This document shows positions 43,574 to 52,664 of a stretch of DNA of 64,000 bases, in pieces. The notes under the pieces were generated by a model, which saw only the letters and a program-made list of their open reading frames with translations, did no database searches and was not told the origin of the DNA. A program made the position numbers and the translations under genes. Every line of letters starts with the position of its first letter. Positions within the stretch are counted from its first letter, which is position 1. Source of the DNA: Candidatus Mycobacterium wuenschmannii (GTDB taxonomy: Bacteria > Actinomycetota > Actinomycetes > Mycobacteriales > Mycobacteriaceae); the NCBI RefSeq assembly GCF_030252325.1, contig NZ_CP126981.1:868001-932000 (forward strand), read 5' to 3'.

Positions 43574-45406
43574 GTGACCGATTCCCATCTCGATATGCCC
43601 GCCACCATGTGTGAAGCATTTCAGCGGTCCGCGGCCGCCAACCCGGACGCGGTGGCGCTGCGCACTCCCGGCAACACCACAACGCTGACCTGGCGGGAGT
43701 ACGCCGACGGCGTCCGCCGGGTCGCAGCGGGACTGGCCGGGATCGGCGTCCGCCGGGGCGACACGGTGTCGCTGATGATGACCAACCGCGTCGAGTTCTA
43801 TCCGCTGGAGGTCGGCGCACAGCATCTCGGTGCCACGTCGTTCTCGGTCTACAACACGTTGCCCGCCGAGCAACTCACGTATGTTTTCGGCAACGCCGAC
43901 ACCAAAGTGGTGATCTGCGAACAGCAGTACGTCGACCGGATCAAGGCGAGCGATGCCCGCCTCGACCACATTGTCTGCATCGACGGCGCACCGGAGGGGA
44001 CCATCTCGCTGGACGAGCTGTACGCCGCCGCCCCCGACGACTTCGATTTCGAATCGACTTGGCGCGCAGTGCAACCGGATGACGTGATCACCCTGATCTA
44101 CACGTCCGGGACAACCGGCAATCCCAAGGGTGTCGAGATGACGCACGCCAACCTGATGTTCGAGGCGGAGGCACTCAGCGCCGTCGTGGATGTCAACCCG
44201 GACGACCGCACGACCTCCTATCTGCCGTCGGCGCACATTGCCGACCGCATGATGGCGCTCTACAACCAGGAGATGTACGGGATTCTCGTCACGGTGGTGT
44301 CCGACGTCCGCGAGATCGCGGCCGCACTGCCGGATGCCCGGCCCAGCATCTGGGCCGCCGTGCCGCGAGTCTGGGAAAAGCTCAAAGCCGGAATCGAATT
44401 CGCCGTCGCTCACGAGCCCGACGAGAACAAGCGGGCGGCGCTGCAATGGGCCATGTCGGTCGCGGCCAAGCGTGCGGCGGCGCTCGTCGCCGACCAATCG
44501 ATGGCCGACGACGTGGCCGCCGAATGGGCGCAAGCCGACGAACTGGTGTTGTCGAAGTTGCGCGAGAAGCTGGGGCTCGACCAGTTGCGGTGGGCGGTCT
44601 CCGGCGCGGCGCCCATTCCCCGGGAGACGCTGGCTTTCTTCATCGGTATCGGCATCCCGATTGCCGAAGTCTGGGGCATGTCAGAGCTGAGTTGTGTTGC
44701 GAGCGTGAGCCATCCGCGCGAGGCCCGGCTGGGTTCGGTGGGCCGGCTGCTGCCCGGGCTGGAGTCGAAGATCGCCGAGGATGGCGAGTATCTGGTACGC
44801 GGGCCGCTGGTGATGAGGGGCTATCGCAAGGAGCCGGAAAAGACGGCCGAAGCGGTCGACGCCGACGGCTGGCTGCACACCGGCGACATCTTGGACGAGG
44901 ACGCCGACGGCTTCCTGCGGGTCATCGACCGCAAGAAGGAGCTGATCATCAACGCGGGCGGCAAGAACATGTCGCCGGCCAACATCGAAAATGCGATCAA
45001 GGCCGCCTGCCCGATGATCGGGGCGATGCTGACGATCGGGGACGGCCGCCCCTACAACACGGCGTTGCTGGTCTTCGATGCCGATTCCGTTGGCCCGTAC
45101 GCGGAACGGCACGGCCTGGCCGACGCTTCGCCCGAATCACTCGCGACGCACCCCGAGATGCTCGCCCAGATTTCGGCGGGAGTGGCTGCGGGTAACGAAA
45201 GGCTGTCCCGAGTCGAGCAGATCAAGCGTTTCCGCGTGCTGCCCAACCTGTGGGAGCCGGGGGGAGACGAGATCACGCTGACGATGAAGCTGAAGCGCAA
45301 GCCGATCGCGACGAAGTACGCCGCGGAGATCGAGGAGCTGTACGCCGCGGAACCGGGCTCGGCGATCCTCGAGCCCACACAGGCATCGTCGGCGCAGCCG
45401 GCCTGA
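43574..45406 (+). CDS. Long-chain fatty-acid-CoA ligase (FadD11-like)
   Basis: A 610-residue adenylate-forming enzyme. The P-loop-like YTSGTTGNPKG lies near residue 176, the acyl-adenylate motif WGMSELSC near 368, the hinge IDRKKELIINAGGKNMSP near 455, and a C-terminal catalytic Lys region (TMKLKRKPI). It activates fatty acids to acyl-CoA using ATP. The long-chain form and position agree with Rv1550 (fadD11). TAACCT (43561-43566) lies 7 nt before the GTG, so the mRNA is probably leaderless. Confidence 0.9.
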   Translation: MTDSHLDMPATMCEAFQRSAAANPDAVALRTPGNTTTLTWREYADGVRRVAAGLAGIGVRRGDTVSLMMTNRVEFYPLEVGAQHLGATSFSVYNTLPAEQLTYVFGNADTKVVICEQQYVDRIKASDARLDHIVCIDGAPEGTISLDELYAAAPDDFDFESTWRAVQPDDVITLIYTSGTTGNPKGVEMTHANLMFEAEALSAVVDVNPDDRTTSYLPSAHIADRMMALYNQEMYGILVTVVSDVREIAAALPDARPSIWAAVPRVWEKLKAGIEFAVAHEPDENKRAALQWAMSVAAKRAAALVADQSMADDVAAEWAQADELVLSKLREKLGLDQLRWAVSGAAPIPRETLAFFIGIGIPIAEVWGMSELSCVASVSHPREARLGSVGRLLPGLESKIAEDGEYLVRGPLVMRGYRKEPEKTAEAVDADGWLHTGDILDEDADGFLRVIDRKKELIINAGGKNMSPANIENAIKAACPMIGAMLTIGDGRPYNTALLVFDADSVGPYAERHGLADASPESLATHPEMLAQISAGVAAGNERLSRVEQIKRFRVLPNLWEPGGDEITLTMKLKRKPIATKYAAEIEELYAAEPGSAILEPTQASSAQPA

Positions 45407-45426
45407 AACCGAACTAGGGTGGGGGC

Positions 45427-45864
45427 ATGCCACTCGAAGGTGAATACGCCCCGTCCCCGTGGGACTGGTCCCGCGAACAAGCCGACAAGATCGCCGAGTC
45501 CGGCGGTACCGACGGCACCGACATGAAGGGCATGCCGGTCATCCTGCTGACCACGGTCGGCGCCAAGACCGGCAAGCTCCGCAAGACACCGCTGATGCGC
45601 GTCGAGCACGACGGCGAGTACGCCGCCGTGGCGTCGCTGGGTGGGGCGCCGAAGCACCCGGTCTGGTACTTCAACATCTCCAAGAACCCGCGCGTCGAAC
45701 TGCAGGACGGCACCGAGGTGCACGACTACGACGCCCGCGAGGTGTTCGGCGACGAAAAGGCCGTCTGGTGGGAGCGAGCTGTGGCCGCATACCCCGACTA
45801 CGCGGACTATCAGCAGAAGACCGAGCGACAAATCCCGGTCTTTGTGCTGACCCCTGTGCACTGA
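45427..45864 (+). CDS. Deazaflavin-dependent nitroreductase family protein (Ddn-like, Rv1558)
   Basis: A 145-residue DUF385/Ddn-fold protein: [22 protein letters not shown] near residue 35, [20 protein letters not shown] and the final [19 protein letters not shown]. Ddn relatives use F420H2 to reduce quinones or nitro groups. TAGGGT ends 6 nt before the ATG. It lies between fadD and ilvA in the same order as Rv1558-Rv1559. Confidence 0.87.
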   Translation: MPLEGEYAPSPWDWSREQADKIAESGGTDGTDMKGMPVILLTTVGAKTGKLRKTPLMRVEHDGEYAAVASLGGAPKHPVWYFNISKNPRVELQDGTEVHDYDAREVFGDEKAVWWERAVAAYPDYADYQQKTERQIPVFVLTPVH

Positions 45865-45892
45865 ACGTGCTGCTTGGTGGCACCATTGACCG

Positions 45893-47182
45893 GTGTCTGC
45901 CGAACTGAGTCAAAGCCCGGACACCCGGGGTAACGGTCCGCTCACCGCGGCCGAGATCGACGCGGCGGCCACCCGAATCGCCGGCGTGGTCACCGCCACG
46001 CCGCTGCAATTTTCCGACCGGTTGTCCGCGACGACCGGGGCGAACGTCTACCTCAAGCGCGAAGACCTTCAGACCGTCCGCTCCTACAAGCTGCGCGGCG
46101 CCTACAACCTGCTGGTCCAGCTGTCCGAAGCGGAGCGCGCAGCCGGCGTTGTATGTTCGTCGGCCGGTAACCACGCACAGGGCTTCGCCTACGCCTGCCG
46201 CACTCTGGGCGTTCGCGGCCGCGTCTACGTGCCGGCCAAGACACCCAAGCAGAAGCGCGACCGCATCCGGTATCACGGCGGCGAGTTCATCGAGCTGATC
46301 GTCGGTGGGTCGACCTACGACTTGGCCGCCGAGGCCGCACTCGCCGACGTCGCGCGCACCGGCGCGACGCTGGTGCCGCCGTTCGACGACCCGCGCACGA
46401 TGGCCGGGCAGGGCACCATCGCCGTCGAGATGCTCGGCGCACTGACCGACGAACCGGACCTGGTGGTTGTGCCCGTTGGGGGCGGCGGTTGCATCGCCGG
46501 CATCACCACCTACCTCGCCGCGCGGACCAGCAAGACCTCGGTGCTCGGCATCGAGCCGGCGGGAGCGGCCGCGATGATGGCCGCCCTGGCCAACGGCGCC
46601 CCGGTCACCCTCGAACACGTCGACCAGTTCGTCGACGGCGCCGCGGTGAGTCGCGCCGGCGCGCTGACCTACGCCGCGCTGGCGGCAGCCGGCAACATGG
46701 TCTCGATCACCACCGTCGACGAGGGCGCGGTGTGCACCGCGATGCTCGACCTGTATCAGAACGAAGGCATCATCGCCGAGCCCGCCGGAGCACTCGCGGT
46801 CGCCGGTCTGTTGGAGGCCGACATCGAGCCGGGATCCACGGTGGTCTGCCTGGTCTCCGGTGGCAATAACGATGTCTCGCGTTACGGCGAGATCCTCGAG
46901 CGGTCGCTGGTCCACCTCGGGCTCAAGCACTACTTCCTTGTTGACTTCCCGCAGGAGCCGGGCGCGCTGCGACGGTTCCTGGACAGCGTGCTCGGCCCCA
47001 ACGACGACGTCACGCTCTTCGAATACGTCAAGCGCAACAACCGCGAGACCGGCGAGGCGCTGGTCGGCATCGAATTGGGCTCGGCCGCGGATCTGGACGG
47101 GCTGCTGGATCGCATGCGGGCTACCGAAATGCAGATCGAGGCCATCGAGCCGGGCTCGCCGGCCTACCGCTACCTGTTGTAG
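45893..47182 (+). CDS. ilvA: Threonine dehydratase, biosynthetic
   Basis: A 429-residue PLP enzyme deaminating threonine to 2-oxobutanoate, the first step toward isoleucine. The PLP lysine is in VRSYKLRGAYN near residue 65, the phosphate-binding glycine loop is PVGGGGC near residue 200, and a C-terminal ACT-like regulatory domain (HYFLVDFPQEPGALRRFL) covers about residues 345-429, implying feedback control. It begins with GTG 45893. Together with the T-box-controlled ileS it gives the window two isoleucine-linked genes. Confidence 0.94.
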   Translation: MSAELSQSPDTRGNGPLTAAEIDAAATRIAGVVTATPLQFSDRLSATTGANVYLKREDLQTVRSYKLRGAYNLLVQLSEAERAAGVVCSSAGNHAQGFAYACRTLGVRGRVYVPAKTPKQKRDRIRYHGGEFIELIVGGSTYDLAAEAALADVARTGATLVPPFDDPRTMAGQGTIAVEMLGALTDEPDLVVVPVGGGGCIAGITTYLAARTSKTSVLGIEPAGAAAMMAALANGAPVTLEHVDQFVDGAAVSRAGALTYAALAAAGNMVSITTVDEGAVCTAMLDLYQNEGIIAEPAGALAVAGLLEADIEPGSTVVCLVSGGNNDVSRYGEILERSLVHLGLKHYFLVDFPQEPGALRRFLDSVLGPNDDVTLFEYVKRNNRETGEALVGIELGSAADLDGLLDRMRATEMQIEAIEPGSPAYRYLL

Positions 47183-47183
47183 C

Positions 47184-47864
47184 TCAGCGGGTGTCGACGA
47201 CCCGCTGAGCGACCTCGTGCAGCCGCACATTCATCTGTTGCGACAGCTTGCGCAGCATGTCGAACGCGCCGACGGCGTCGACCTGGAAGCGCTCCATCAG
47301 CATTCCCTTCGCCTGGCCGATGATGTCGCGGCTGAGCAGGGCGGCCTGCAGTTGCTGGCTGTCGCGGCTGGCAAGAATCGCCGCAGCGGCGTGCGCCGCG
47401 AGGATCGAGCCGATCACCTCGGACTCGGCATCGAAGCATCGCGGCTCGCCAGAGAACACGTTCAGCGCGCCCGCGGTCCGGTCACCGGTGTACAGCTTGA
47501 ACGAAATGCTGCTGCGCACACCGAGTTTCACTACTTCCCGGGAGTACTGCGGCCAGCGCGTCTCGTGTTCGAAATCGTCGGTGCGGACCACCAATTCGTC
47601 AAGGGCGGCCTCGACGCACGGGCCGGCGTTGTGTTTTTCCTGCAGCCGGTCCACCTCGTAGATCAGGTCGGACGTCCCGGACAGGGACTCGAACTTGCCG
47701 CCCTTGGAGACCAGCAGAACACCCGCTGTGGCGGCACCTTCCAGCAGCTCGACGGTCGTGGTCGTCACGCCCTTGAGCACGGTGTCGAGATCACGCGGAG
47801 CCGCCACCGAACGAGCCAACTCGGCCATGCGCTGCGCCAAATCGTGGGCCGGTATCGAGGGCAT
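47184..47864 (-). CDS. GAF and ANTAR domain regulator
   Basis: A 226-residue signalling protein. A GAF domain occupies about residues 20-160 (TVELLEGAATAGVLLVSKGG; GPCVEAALDEL; GALNVFSGEP). A C-terminal ANTAR domain (residues about 168-225) has LLSRDIIGQAKGMLMERF, the conserved three-helix RNA-binding signature. ANTAR proteins act as antiterminators on paired hexaloop hairpins. ATG 47864 is preferred; an in-frame GTG at 47900 would add 12 residues. No typical ANTAR target RNA was recognised nearby. The input signal is unknown. Confidence 0.87.
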   Translation of the reverse strand: MPSIPAHDLAQRMAELARSVAAPRDLDTVLKGVTTTTVELLEGAATAGVLLVSKGGKFESLSGTSDLIYEVDRLQEKHNAGPCVEAALDELVVRTDDFEHETRWPQYSREVVKLGVRSSISFKLYTGDRTAGALNVFSGEPRCFDAESEVIGSILAAHAAAAILASRDSQQLQAALLSRDIIGQAKGMLMERFQVDAVGAFDMLRKLSQQMNVRLHEVAQRVVDTR

Positions 47865-47917
47865 ATTGCGCCGTGTTCCCGCATCACCGCTGAAATACAC
47901 ACCGCGGCGCGGCTACC

Positions 47918-48151
47918 TCAGCGGATGGCTTCGACAGCCTCTTTGGCCTCGGCCAGCCCGACGCCGGTCAGCGTGCGGTACTCCTTGATCGCGGCGATCA
48001 GATTCCCGCGCCGGGCGAGGTCGACCACCGACTGCGGCATCCCGGCGGAGTTCGCCGCGGCGAACGGCACGTAGCCCTCGGGAAACAGGATCTGCAGCTG
48101 CTTCTCGATGTAATCCAGCCGGGCCCTGGCGCCCTCGTCAACGTCGCTCAT
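47918..48151 (-). CDS. Small protein with ribosomal L7/L12 C-terminal-like domain
   Basis: A 77-residue protein: an N-terminal helix with RLDYIEKQLQILFPEG, then LIAAIKEYRTLTGVGLAEAKEAVEAIR, which closely follows the L7/L12 C-terminal consensus (I-x-x-I-K-x-x-R-x-x-T-G-x-G-L-x-E-A-K). The factor-binding helix is kept but the rest of L12 is missing. Free-standing proteins of this kind are common in actinobacteria and uncharacterised. It is transcribed in the same direction as the upstream hypothetical gene and the downstream ANTAR gene. Confidence 0.75.
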   Translation of the reverse strand: MSDVDEGARARLDYIEKQLQILFPEGYVPFAAANSAGMPQSVVDLARRGNLIAAIKEYRTLTGVGLAEAKEAVEAIR

Positions 48152-48178
48152 GCGCGAAAGCTACCCGATGCGGGTCGA

Positions 48179-48613
48179 CTATCCCAGCAGGGCGACCGAT
48201 TCGTCATTGGCGCGAAAGATCGGCTCCAGCGGTACGGCGAATCGTTCGGCCATGTCGGTCAACGACTTGGACCACACCAGCTCGATCGTCGACGCGGGAC
48301 CGCGGCCCGGTCCGGACATCAGCATGGCCACCGTGGTGCCCGGGGCGGAATCGTCGAGCAGCGTGCGCAGCGACGACATCAGGTTCCAGACGATCCGGCC
48401 GCGCGGCCGGGGCCGGATCGGCACCTGACAGAGCTTCTTGTCGAAGCAGCGGTCCGGTCCGATCAGGCCGAACCACAGCAGTCGGGTGCCAAAGCCCAAC
48501 GGGCCCATCAGTGCACGCCATCGCTCGCGCAGATCCTGAGCCGAATGCACCGGGTCGCAGGCGGTCTGGATGGGCGGGATCGGTTGTACTTCGGAACGGG
48601 TCGTATGGGTCAT
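48179..48613 (-). CDS. Conserved hypothetical protein
   Basis: A 144-residue protein with no family I can name. It is basic and proline-containing in the N-terminal half (VPIRPRPRGRIVWNL) and has a C-terminal alpha/beta-looking segment (TVAMLMSGPGRGPASTIELVW). There is no signal peptide or membrane helix. It lies 36 bp after treZ in the same direction, so it may be expressed with the trehalose operon. Confidence 0.6.
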   Translation of the reverse strand: MTHTTRSEVQPIPPIQTACDPVHSAQDLRERWRALMGPLGFGTRLLWFGLIGPDRCFDKKLCQVPIRPRPRGRIVWNLMSSLRTLLDDSAPGTTVAMLMSGPGRGPASTIELVWSKSLTDMAERFAVPLEPIFRANDESVALLG

Positions 48614-48649
48614 CCGGGCAGCATGAGACGCCCCGGACGGACCCGGTAG

Positions 48650-50374
48650 TCAGTTATCCACAGCCCGCAGGATCGCGAAGGAGTGTGCCGGCAGCGTGGT
48701 GCTCGCCGTGCCGACGTTTACCGGCGCGGAGCTGAGCATCAGGTCTCCGTAGAACGGCACGGTCAGCGGGTCGACGGCGAGGTTGCAGGCCACCGTCAGT
48801 GATCCGCGCCCCAGCGCGATCCAGCGCTCGTCTTCGTCGTAGTCGACGGTCATATTGTCCAGCCACTGATCCCGGAGATCACTCTCGTTGCGCCGCAACG
48901 CAATCAGGTCGCGATAGATCCGGAGCAATGTCGCATGCTCGCCGGTGCCGACCTCGGACCAGTCCAGCTTCGAGCGCTGGAATGTCTGCGGGTCCTGCGG
49001 GTCGGGTATCTCGTCGGCGTCCCAGCCGTGGTCGGCGAACTCCCGCTTGCGACCCTCGGCGGTGGCGCGGGCCAACTCCGGTTCGGGGTGCGAGCTGAAG
49101 AACTGGAATGGTGTCGACGCGCCCCATTCCTCACCCATGAAAAGCATTGCAGTATAGGGCGATGCGAGCACCAGGGCCGCCTTGACCGCGAGTTGCCCAT
49201 AGGTCAGGTTCTGCGACGGCCGGTCGCCGAGCGCGCGATTGCCGACCTGGTCGTGGGTGCACGTGTACGCCAGGAGTCGGGTGGCCGGGATGGTGGCGGT
49301 GTCCAGGGGCCGCCCGTGGCGCCGCTGTCGGAACGACGAGTAGGTGGCGGCGTGGAAGAAGGCCCGGCGCAACGTCTTCGCCAGGGTCTCCAGCGAGCCG
49401 AAATCGGCGTAATAGCCTTGGCGTTCCCCGGAGACAGCGGTGTGGATGGCGTGGTGGATGTCGTCGTCCCACTGCGCCGTCATGCCCTGGCCGTGGTCCG
49501 AGCGTGGGGTGATCATGCGCGGGTCGTTGAGATCGCTCTCGGCGATCAGCGAAAGGGGCCTGCCGAGCTGCTCGGCGAGCGCATCGGTGTCGGCGGCCAA
49601 CTCCTCGAGGATGTGGATCGCCGTGGTGTCGAACAGCGCATGCACGGCGTCCAATCGCAGGCCGTCGGCGCCGAAGTCGCGCATCCACCGCAGCGCGCAG
49701 TCGATGATGTAGCGGCGCACCTCGTCGGACTGCGCGTCGGCGATGTTGATGCCCTCGCCCCAGGGGTTGCTCGCCGACGACAGGTATGGCCCAAAACGTG
49801 GCAGGTAGTTGCCCGACGGTCCGAGATGGTTGAACACCGCATCGATCAGGACGCCGAGACCGCGTCGGTGGCAGGCGTCGATGAAACGGACCAATCCGGC
49901 TGGGCCGCCATAGGGTTCGTGCACGGCGTACCAGAGCACGCCGTCGTATCCCCAGCCGTGTGTGCCGGAGTACGCGTTGACCGGCATCACCTCGACGAAG
50001 TCGACGCCGAGGTCGACCAGGTGGTCCAGCTTGTCGACGGCGGCGTCGAATGTCCCTGCCGGGGTGAAGGTTCCGATGTGCAGCTCGTAGATCACCGCAC
50101 CCTGCACTGAGCGGCCGCCCCAGCCGGTGTCGTCCGGCTCTGGACGCTCCCACAACTGCGAGGCGCGGTGCACACCATCGGGCTGGCGGGGGGACCGCGG
50201 GTCGGGCAGCAGCGTCTGGTCGTCGTCGAGCAGGAACCCGTAGCGGGCGTCCGGTCGCGCATCGACCGTGGCCCGCCACCAGCCGTCGTCGCCGCGGTTC
50301 ATCGGCGTCACCGTGCCGTCGACCTCGAGGCGCACGGTGTCGGGTTTCGGTGCCCAGACGGCGAATTCAGGCAT
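48650..50374 (-). CDS. treZ: Malto-oligosyltrehalose trehalohydrolase TreZ
   Basis: A 574-residue GH13 enzyme releasing trehalose from maltooligosyltrehalose. An N-terminal beta-sandwich (EFAVWAPKPDTVRLEVDG) precedes the barrel; catalytic-region motifs are VDAVFNHLGPSGN, GLRLDAVHALFD (nucleophile Asp) near residue 250, and LIAESDLNDPR (acid Glu) near 283. The ATG overlaps the treY stop by 8 bp (an in-frame TTG precedes it). It completes the TreX-TreY-TreZ pathway that makes trehalose from glycogen. Confidence 0.95.
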   Translation of the reverse strand: MPEFAVWAPKPDTVRLEVDGTVTPMNRGDDGWWRATVDARPDARYGFLLDDDQTLLPDPRSPRQPDGVHRASQLWERPEPDDTGWGGRSVQGAVIYELHIGTFTPAGTFDAAVDKLDHLVDLGVDFVEVMPVNAYSGTHGWGYDGVLWYAVHEPYGGPAGLVRFIDACHRRGLGVLIDAVFNHLGPSGNYLPRFGPYLSSASNPWGEGINIADAQSDEVRRYIIDCALRWMRDFGADGLRLDAVHALFDTTAIHILEELAADTDALAEQLGRPLSLIAESDLNDPRMITPRSDHGQGMTAQWDDDIHHAIHTAVSGERQGYYADFGSLETLAKTLRRAFFHAATYSSFRQRRHGRPLDTATIPATRLLAYTCTHDQVGNRALGDRPSQNLTYGQLAVKAALVLASPYTAMLFMGEEWGASTPFQFFSSHPEPELARATAEGRKREFADHGWDADEIPDPQDPQTFQRSKLDWSEVGTGEHATLLRIYRDLIALRRNESDLRDQWLDNMTVDYDEDERWIALGRGSLTVACNLAVDPLTVPFYGDLMLSSAPVNVGTASTTLPAHSFAILRAVDN

Positions 50375-52661
50375 CAACGCGCTCCAAAAGGACGACGGGC
50401 AAATCGGCGAACAACTCGATGGCCGGCACCGCCCCGGTGACCGTCACGCCGGTCAGCGCATTGCGCCACGATCCATCGGGCAGTCTGAGAGTGGTGTCGC
50501 CCCAGCCGGTCTGCTCGAGCCGCACCGTCCAGCGAGTCGCCGCGACCAGCACGTCGTCGCCACGCCTGAAAGCCACCACATGGTCGGCGCCCGCCCCGGA
50601 CGCCGGCACCGGGTGATGGCCACCGCGCAGAAACGTGTCCGGGTGCGCGCGACGCAACCGCAATGCGGACTGAACCACGCGAATCTTGTTGTGCCGCTTG
50701 GCTGTCAACGCCGCGCGCCGGGCGTCGTAATCGACGGCCCGCCGGTTGTCGGGATCGACCAGGCTGTCGTCCCACAGTTCCGTGCCTTGATACACGTCCG
50801 GGATGCCGGGTGCGGTCAGCGCCACCAGTTTCTGTCCCAACGCATCGTTGTCCGCGTGTGGTTGCAATCGCACCACCAATGTGGTTAGTTCGCGCGCGAT
50901 CGGGCTGTCCAGTACCGCATCCAGCCAGCGGTGCACCGCGTCCTCGAACTCGGTGTCCGGGTCGTTCCATGACGTGCGCCGGGCGGCCTCGCGAATCGCC
51001 TTCTCCGCGTAGGCGTGCAGCCGGTCGCGCAGTTCGCCGGTGACCTCGCCGTCGGCCGGCCAGACACCGAAGATGTTCTGCCAAAGAAACAATCCGGTCG
51101 CCGGATCGGGGGAGGGCGTCTCGACCTCCCAACGGGCGACGAACTCGGCCCACAGCGACGGCACTTGCGACAGCACGCCGATCCGGGCGCGCACATCTTC
51201 GCCGCGCTTGGTGTCGTGGGTGGACAACGCCGTCATGGCCTGTGGCCACAGCCGGGCCCGGGTGGCGGCGCGGGAGTGGAATTCGGCCAGGCCGACACCG
51301 AAATCCGCTGGCTCCCCGCCCACCTCGTTCAACGACACCAGCCGCGCGTCGCGGTAGAAGAGGCAGTCCTCGACGGCCTTCGCCGTCACGGCGCCGCATA
51401 GTTGCTGAAGCCGCGTCGCAGCCTCGCCGCCGTGGGCGGCCACCGCCGCGGCGATCAGCTGCAGCGGTACGTCGAACTCCGGTGCGGCGGAGAGAGTTGC
51501 GGCCAGAGCGGTCGGCAGCACCGCCGCGAGACCCAGGTAGTCGCTGCGGTAGACGTCGATGTGCGTCAACAGCGCCGCGACCGCGTCGGGCAGCAGCGGA
51601 TGGTCGGCGCCGGCGGCGGTCACGATGCAGCGCCGCAGCCGGCTCAGTTCGCTGGCCAGCGTCTCGGTGGCCGCGGCGACCTTCAGGTCGGCCGCCGACA
51701 GGTCCCGCTCGTCGATTTCGGCCGACCCGAACAGTTCGGTCAATGCCTGCGCCCCAACGGGATCCACGAACACCCCGCCGACCTCGCGCAGGGCGTCGTA
51801 TCCGGTGGTACCGGCCACCGGCAGCGATGGGTCGAGCGGCTCGTCGACGGCGAGGATCTTCTCGATCACGATCCAGGCGCCCGGTCCGGTCAGCTCGCGT
51901 AGCCAGCGCAGGTAGCCGGTCGGATCCGCCAATCCGTCGGGATGGTCGATGCGCACGCCGTCGACGAGTCCGCCGGCGAACCAGCGCGCCACCTCGACGT
52001 GGCTGGCGTCGAACACCGCCCGGTCTTCCTGGCGCAGCCCGGCTAGCGACGTGATCGAGAAGAACCGGCGATAGCCGACGACTCCGTTGCGCCAGCCGAT
52101 CAGCCGGTAGTGCTGACGGGCGTGCACCTGCGGCCCGGTGCCCTCGCCGGTGCCCGGGGCGATCGGCAGTGCCAGGTCGCCGAGTCGCAGTAGGTCGCCG
52201 TCGACGGTGAGGTCGGCGGCATCGTCGTCGGAACCCAGGAGCGGCAACAGGATCCGACCGTCGCCCAGCTCCCAGTCGATGTCGAAGTAGGACGCGTACG
52301 CCGAGGACCGGCCGTGCCGCAAGACGTCCCACCACCACCGGTTCTGCTCGGGCTTGTCGACGCCCACGTGGTTGGGCACGATGTCGACGATCAGGCCGAG
52401 GCCGCGGGCCCGCGCCGCCGCGGACAATCGCGCCAGCCCGTCGGAGCCACCCAGTTCGGCGGACACCGTGGTCGGGTCGGCCACGTCGTAGCCGTGTGCC
52501 GATCCGGCGACCGGTGTCAGGATCGGCGACAGGTACAGATGCGAGACCCCGAGGTCGTCGAGGTAGTCCAGCAGGTTCTCGGCGTCGGCGAAGGTGAATC
52601 CGAAGCCGCTCGCCGTCCCGCGCAGCTGTAGCCGATAGGTGGAAAGAACCGGAAATGCCAT
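50367..52661 (-). CDS. treY: Maltooligosyl trehalose synthase TreY
   Basis: A 764-residue GH13 enzyme that converts the reducing-end alpha-1,4 bond of a maltodextrin to alpha-1,1. Landmarks: STYRLQLRGTASGFGFTFADA start, VDIVPNHVGVD near residue 92, GVRIDHPDGLADP near 235 (nucleophile Asp) and VIEKILAVDEPLD near 265. It starts 3 bp after the treX stop and overlaps treZ. Confidence 0.95.
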   Translation of the reverse strand: MAFPVLSTYRLQLRGTASGFGFTFADAENLLDYLDDLGVSHLYLSPILTPVAGSAHGYDVADPTTVSAELGGSDGLARLSAAARARGLGLIVDIVPNHVGVDKPEQNRWWWDVLRHGRSSAYASYFDIDWELGDGRILLPLLGSDDDAADLTVDGDLLRLGDLALPIAPGTGEGTGPQVHARQHYRLIGWRNGVVGYRRFFSITSLAGLRQEDRAVFDASHVEVARWFAGGLVDGVRIDHPDGLADPTGYLRWLRELTGPGAWIVIEKILAVDEPLDPSLPVAGTTGYDALREVGGVFVDPVGAQALTELFGSAEIDERDLSAADLKVAAATETLASELSRLRRCIVTAAGADHPLLPDAVAALLTHIDVYRSDYLGLAAVLPTALAATLSAAPEFDVPLQLIAAAVAAHGGEAATRLQQLCGAVTAKAVEDCLFYRDARLVSLNEVGGEPADFGVGLAEFHSRAATRARLWPQAMTALSTHDTKRGEDVRARIGVLSQVPSLWAEFVARWEVETPSPDPATGLFLWQNIFGVWPADGEVTGELRDRLHAYAEKAIREAARRTSWNDPDTEFEDAVHRWLDAVLDSPIARELTTLVVRLQPHADNDALGQKLVALTAPGIPDVYQGTELWDDSLVDPDNRRAVDYDARRAALTAKRHNKIRVVQSALRLRRAHPDTFLRGGHHPVPASGAGADHVVAFRRGDDVLVAATRWTVRLEQTGWGDTTLRLPDGSWRNALTGVTVTGAVPAIELFADLPVVLLERVDA

Positions 52662-52664
52662 GCG

